Source: CAZMHJ01 sp964566075
GTDB taxonomy: Bacteria; Patescibacteriota; Saccharimonadia; Saccharimonadales; CAIOMD01
Reading direction: 5' to 3'
Length of the DNA stretch: 35,284 nt
NCBI GenBank assembly: GCA_964566075.1
Contig: CAZMHJ010000006.1
Span: 1-35,284 of the forward strand
Shown: positions 34,801 to 35,284 of the stretch, in pieces
Numbering within the stretch: position 1 is the stretch's first letter
How the letters are laid out: every line of letters begins with the position of its first letter
Program-made: the position numbers and the translations under genes
The notes under the pieces: model-generated
Databases searched by the model: none
What the model was told of the DNA's origin: nothing
Seen by the model: the letters and a program-made list of their open reading frames with translations, nothing else

Positions 34801-35284
34801 ATGGCTCATGAATGGACTCGATAATTCTATCGGTGCACGTTGGCAAATGACATATCGTTCGATGCACGATACCAATAGTAATTCAGATACGGTCAACGGT
34901 GTGTTACAACAGAATCCGAACGAAGACTGTGGAACGTCAACAACAATGCCGGTTATGACATCATGGGGGCAAGATACCGTGTTTGGTGACGTTACGCTGG
35001 GTAAGGTCGAAACCTACACACCAAAGAACAGCAGTGGGGGTAACATCAACTGTGCGCGCTACTACGATTTCAGTATCAGCATCGACGCATCAAAAACATT
35101 TGGATACCCAGAAGATGTGAACAGAGGGCCTACCATCTACGACATCTCGCTCTTTTATACCGCCGATCCATCAAAGCGTCTTAGACACGGTAAGACATTT
35201 ACGGGTGGCGAGCTACAACCGCTCGACACGCCATGTCGTGTTTCGGGTGGCGGTAGCGAAAAGGCAAACTGTCCGCTCCCGTAA
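28826..35284 (+). CDS. Membrane-anchored giant kelch-repeat protein with Gly-rich insertion
   Basis: 2152 aa; ATG start with AGG four bases upstream; TAA is the last codon of the window. Residues 24-67 are Arg/Lys-rich and 68-90 form one membrane segment, giving a type II anchor with the bulk outside. Residues about 105-330 end YPLSIDPSVYIES, a form recalling the IDPTV ends of wall-associated and Rhs-type proteins. About 18 kelch signatures (hydrophobic-Y-x-x-GG, such as NKLYIVGGLT and NNLYMFGGYD) span about 390-1735. A Gly-rich block (about 406-700) beginning YNVPTGVTKITVKAWGAGGG lies between the first and second signature. Several blades carry GGC followed by a second Cys. A jelly-roll-like region (about 1745-1955) and a terminal region (1960-2152) follow. 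Likely role: a cell-surface binding scaffold. No galactose-oxidase active site was identified. Confidence 0.9.
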   Translation: MDGITPPRPKSDVAHTSESLPPTQKKPNLRLRFSGMSRFSLADFEQRMVRFRFRMQRFYRKHQLFSRIAAGSLAALIIFSMGIEIYNYVFNTKKYELSSTAQQLLPPANSVYAQKLSLSVKDQKYTYNEGYKGIAGSEVAGQVSGPRFTGTFSTDPAKGSEITDTANAVTLTITPKFEMSRPQQKDNRLIYPITGMDASKVYTARAASVKEDIILEKYSQKTLSFAYKLGLADGTEARLEKDGSIGIYGVDSPLLGNVTTGTDNDAKLLQEARQNSKKTKLLFTIPSPEIVEPGKKPSEAKAKYELKGSELTISAENLDKAKYPLSIDPSVYIESAAQLMRGNNETNIDFDVANELIQKSQTTGARIDAWSSTTNLSNAVWGQGTAVAGGYIYSAGGVGSGSTITSTYNTAGSSTYNVPTGVTKITVKAWGAGGGGGAGNGGTGVGGAGGGGGSVQAVVNVTPGETLDIVVGAGGAKATGNGRAGSGGAASTLKRSTTVLLEAGAGGGGGGRRTNSGGTTGDAGAGGGTSGQAGRSGSTGGPGQGGTQAAGGTGGTAGAGGAAGRAGVSQGGGNGIPTATNCTTSTAGNGTNGNGGTGGTITATCSPGGGGGGGYYGGGGGGSTSTNSRTGGGGGGGSSYANPAAIVSGTDVLTQGSFQTPANNGDSDRGGLADGGSGATTAASAANGDSGIVVISYTTAGSVTDAVYWAKFNTSTNAIESPNPGTGACGGWCTNSAYNLPTALTGLSLVAYNGYLYAIGGSSSGGTPQTTVYIAKIGANGEPQLWHPTGGTNVYWYTDTALSNARSKFGAVAYNNKLYIVGGLTTSSTVLSTNTVQYATINPNGTLGTWTSSGMQALGTPRYGLTAHIYNDVLYAIGGDATLGGSPVTTVEYSKLNTDGTMNSWVATSSLGSGRLTAGGSYSTVFGGYIYVAGGCSVVDTNGYCTTIATDVQLASINADGSLGPFNTIIGLTNDRFAHTLIAWQGGLYRLGGCRAQDTGSGGCTDTALDVTYGVINPDGEASTVASSSASGAGTCSGSNPYYCDTPSANVGNMLNATALVNGYLYIMGGCTNNACTTYSSGVTYQSVASDGSLQRPQSCAGTYVDSYCVSSQSLPMALGAPGVTVFNNRIYIVGGFPTVDNIYYATANYDGSLGTWQDNDTNTGTTTTADLVSYTFVYARANPGSAGSNPGNLYIIGGCSTDSGGSVASIGCSGYSSDVYKCNITSTGTVTGCTTTGQLQIGAITGNDGNPTGGGLGAMAGAVYANYIYLMGGLSTSVANNGTDLRYVRYAKFDNSNNIVNVTTGLSTGEWIEGANLMSTGRRRGAGFGYNGFLYVLGGYDGADAIADIEFAKINVSDGSWEAFDTSSVTIQKRWALTTVVSNSYAYVIGGCTAGQAPSNCTTRTNTIQTFQIYNNDSGAPIQYSSTANQFATDRFGAGTAIYNGKIYVAGGCISTTTDCNDVTDDVQFASIDAYGTITGWTTTTDPTLPAQRGFGKLLEAGGALYWVGGQDDGGAAQNNVYYGVPDAVTGNVSSWNTASNGLPAVRTKFGATEWNDRLYITGGLDGSSADSTTVYVSPVVGRNVSSGNIASAWSTTTAFNVARSGSTLVAYANNLYMFGGYDGANYLNDSQFTQINSDGSVDAWSYTTSLPGPISQADGFAANGYVYIIGGRSSDTSCISKTTVAPISANTTIATGNNPTGVGEWYETNARYNGERYGSSVAYANGKYYVSGGVCNGFPTAGERLVQNFSTAALSHAVTMPSTVDAGDLLMVLFASDANTSVTTPSGWTIPTNGTQTRGANAQGNVYVKVASGSEDGTTVDFATTATEEAAAQVYRIKAGDWYGTLAGVEVANGGDPGATTTTPNPPALNPTGWGTENTLWIAFVAGSSYTAVTTYPANYSSGAHNLSNTGTNGASASSAWRENAVASEDPGTFTMSTNRDGVAFTIAIRPPSFGLTGSNKIVQTAVYSQPQVAKYSRMIDTDTDVFPNGWLMNGLDNSIGARWQMTYRSMHDTNSNSDTVNGVLQQNPNEDCGTSTTMPVMTSWGQDTVFGDVTLGKVETYTPKNSSGGNINCARYYDFSISIDASKTFGYPEDVNRGPTIYDISLFYTADPSKRLRHGKTFTGGELQPLDTPCRVSGGGSEKANCPLP

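Noticed and set aside
1..35284. Long minus-strand reading frames inside the giant genes (for example 10131-11486 and 21242-22006)
   Set aside because: They are Pro/Val/Leu-rich mirror translations of Thr/Gly/Asn codons on the + strand, have no ribosome sites and follow the repeat phase of the real genes.

Overview
The window is a run of four giant secreted or membrane-anchored surface proteins, all on the + strand, separated by unusually long and highly structured non-coding spacers. The proteins are built of low-complexity Thr/Gly/Ala/Asn/Ser beta-strand modules of the kind seen in giant surface proteins of Patescibacteria (Candidate Phyla Radiation, CPR). The shared N-terminal domain starting at NNTINFQAR, the tail-fibre-like modules and the C-terminal domains point to this group. 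Saccharibacteria is my best guess, but no rRNA or marker gene is present to prove it. The standard code is in use: more than 10,000 Gly-rich codons contain no in-frame TGA, and all four genes end in TAA, which argues against the UGA=Gly lineages (Absconditabacteria, Gracilibacteria).

Layout. (1) Positions 1-7917: the 3' part of a giant fibre protein whose start lies upstream of the window. It holds phage tail-fibre-like, YadA-head-like, Gly-rich and two sugar-binding-like jelly-roll modules. (2) 7918-9285: spacer I. (3) 9286-16644: a complete 2452-aa fibre protein with signal peptide, beta-roll stalk, tail-fibre/PilV-like tip motif, a probable self-processing-type domain and a C-terminal domain shared with gene 1. 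(4) 16645-18461: spacer II, a diverged duplicate of spacer I. (5) 18462-28334: a 3290-aa paralogue of gene 2 with an inserted pectate-lyase-like beta-helix and two CBM-like jelly rolls. (6) 28335-28825: a third, unrelated hairpin-rich spacer. (7) 28826-35284: a 2152-aa type II membrane-anchored protein with about 18 kelch motifs and a Gly-rich insertion, ending on the last base of the window.

The most interesting part is the duplicated non-coding cassette of spacers I and II. In order it holds a TCCACA-ccc-TGTGGA palindrome; a promoter (TTGCAw-N17-GATACT); an approximately 140-nt three-way-junction RNA with intrinsic terminator (RNA A); a second approximately 220-nt RNA closed by a long-range CCGGGGCT/AGCCCCGG pairing (RNA B); a variable spacer; a DnaA-box-like 9-mer exactly 222 nt upstream of a fixed leader base in both copies; a promoter; and a 225-nt leader with two hairpins supported by compensatory changes between the copies. 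TCCGCA motifs in the leader are complementary to a conserved TGCGGA in RNA B, so the cassette may be one regulatory system controlling expression of these very large proteins. That link is inference from two copies only.

Two 10-N assembly gaps are present (17780-17789 and 20563-20572). No tRNA, rRNA, CRISPR array, insertion sequence or enzyme gene was found.
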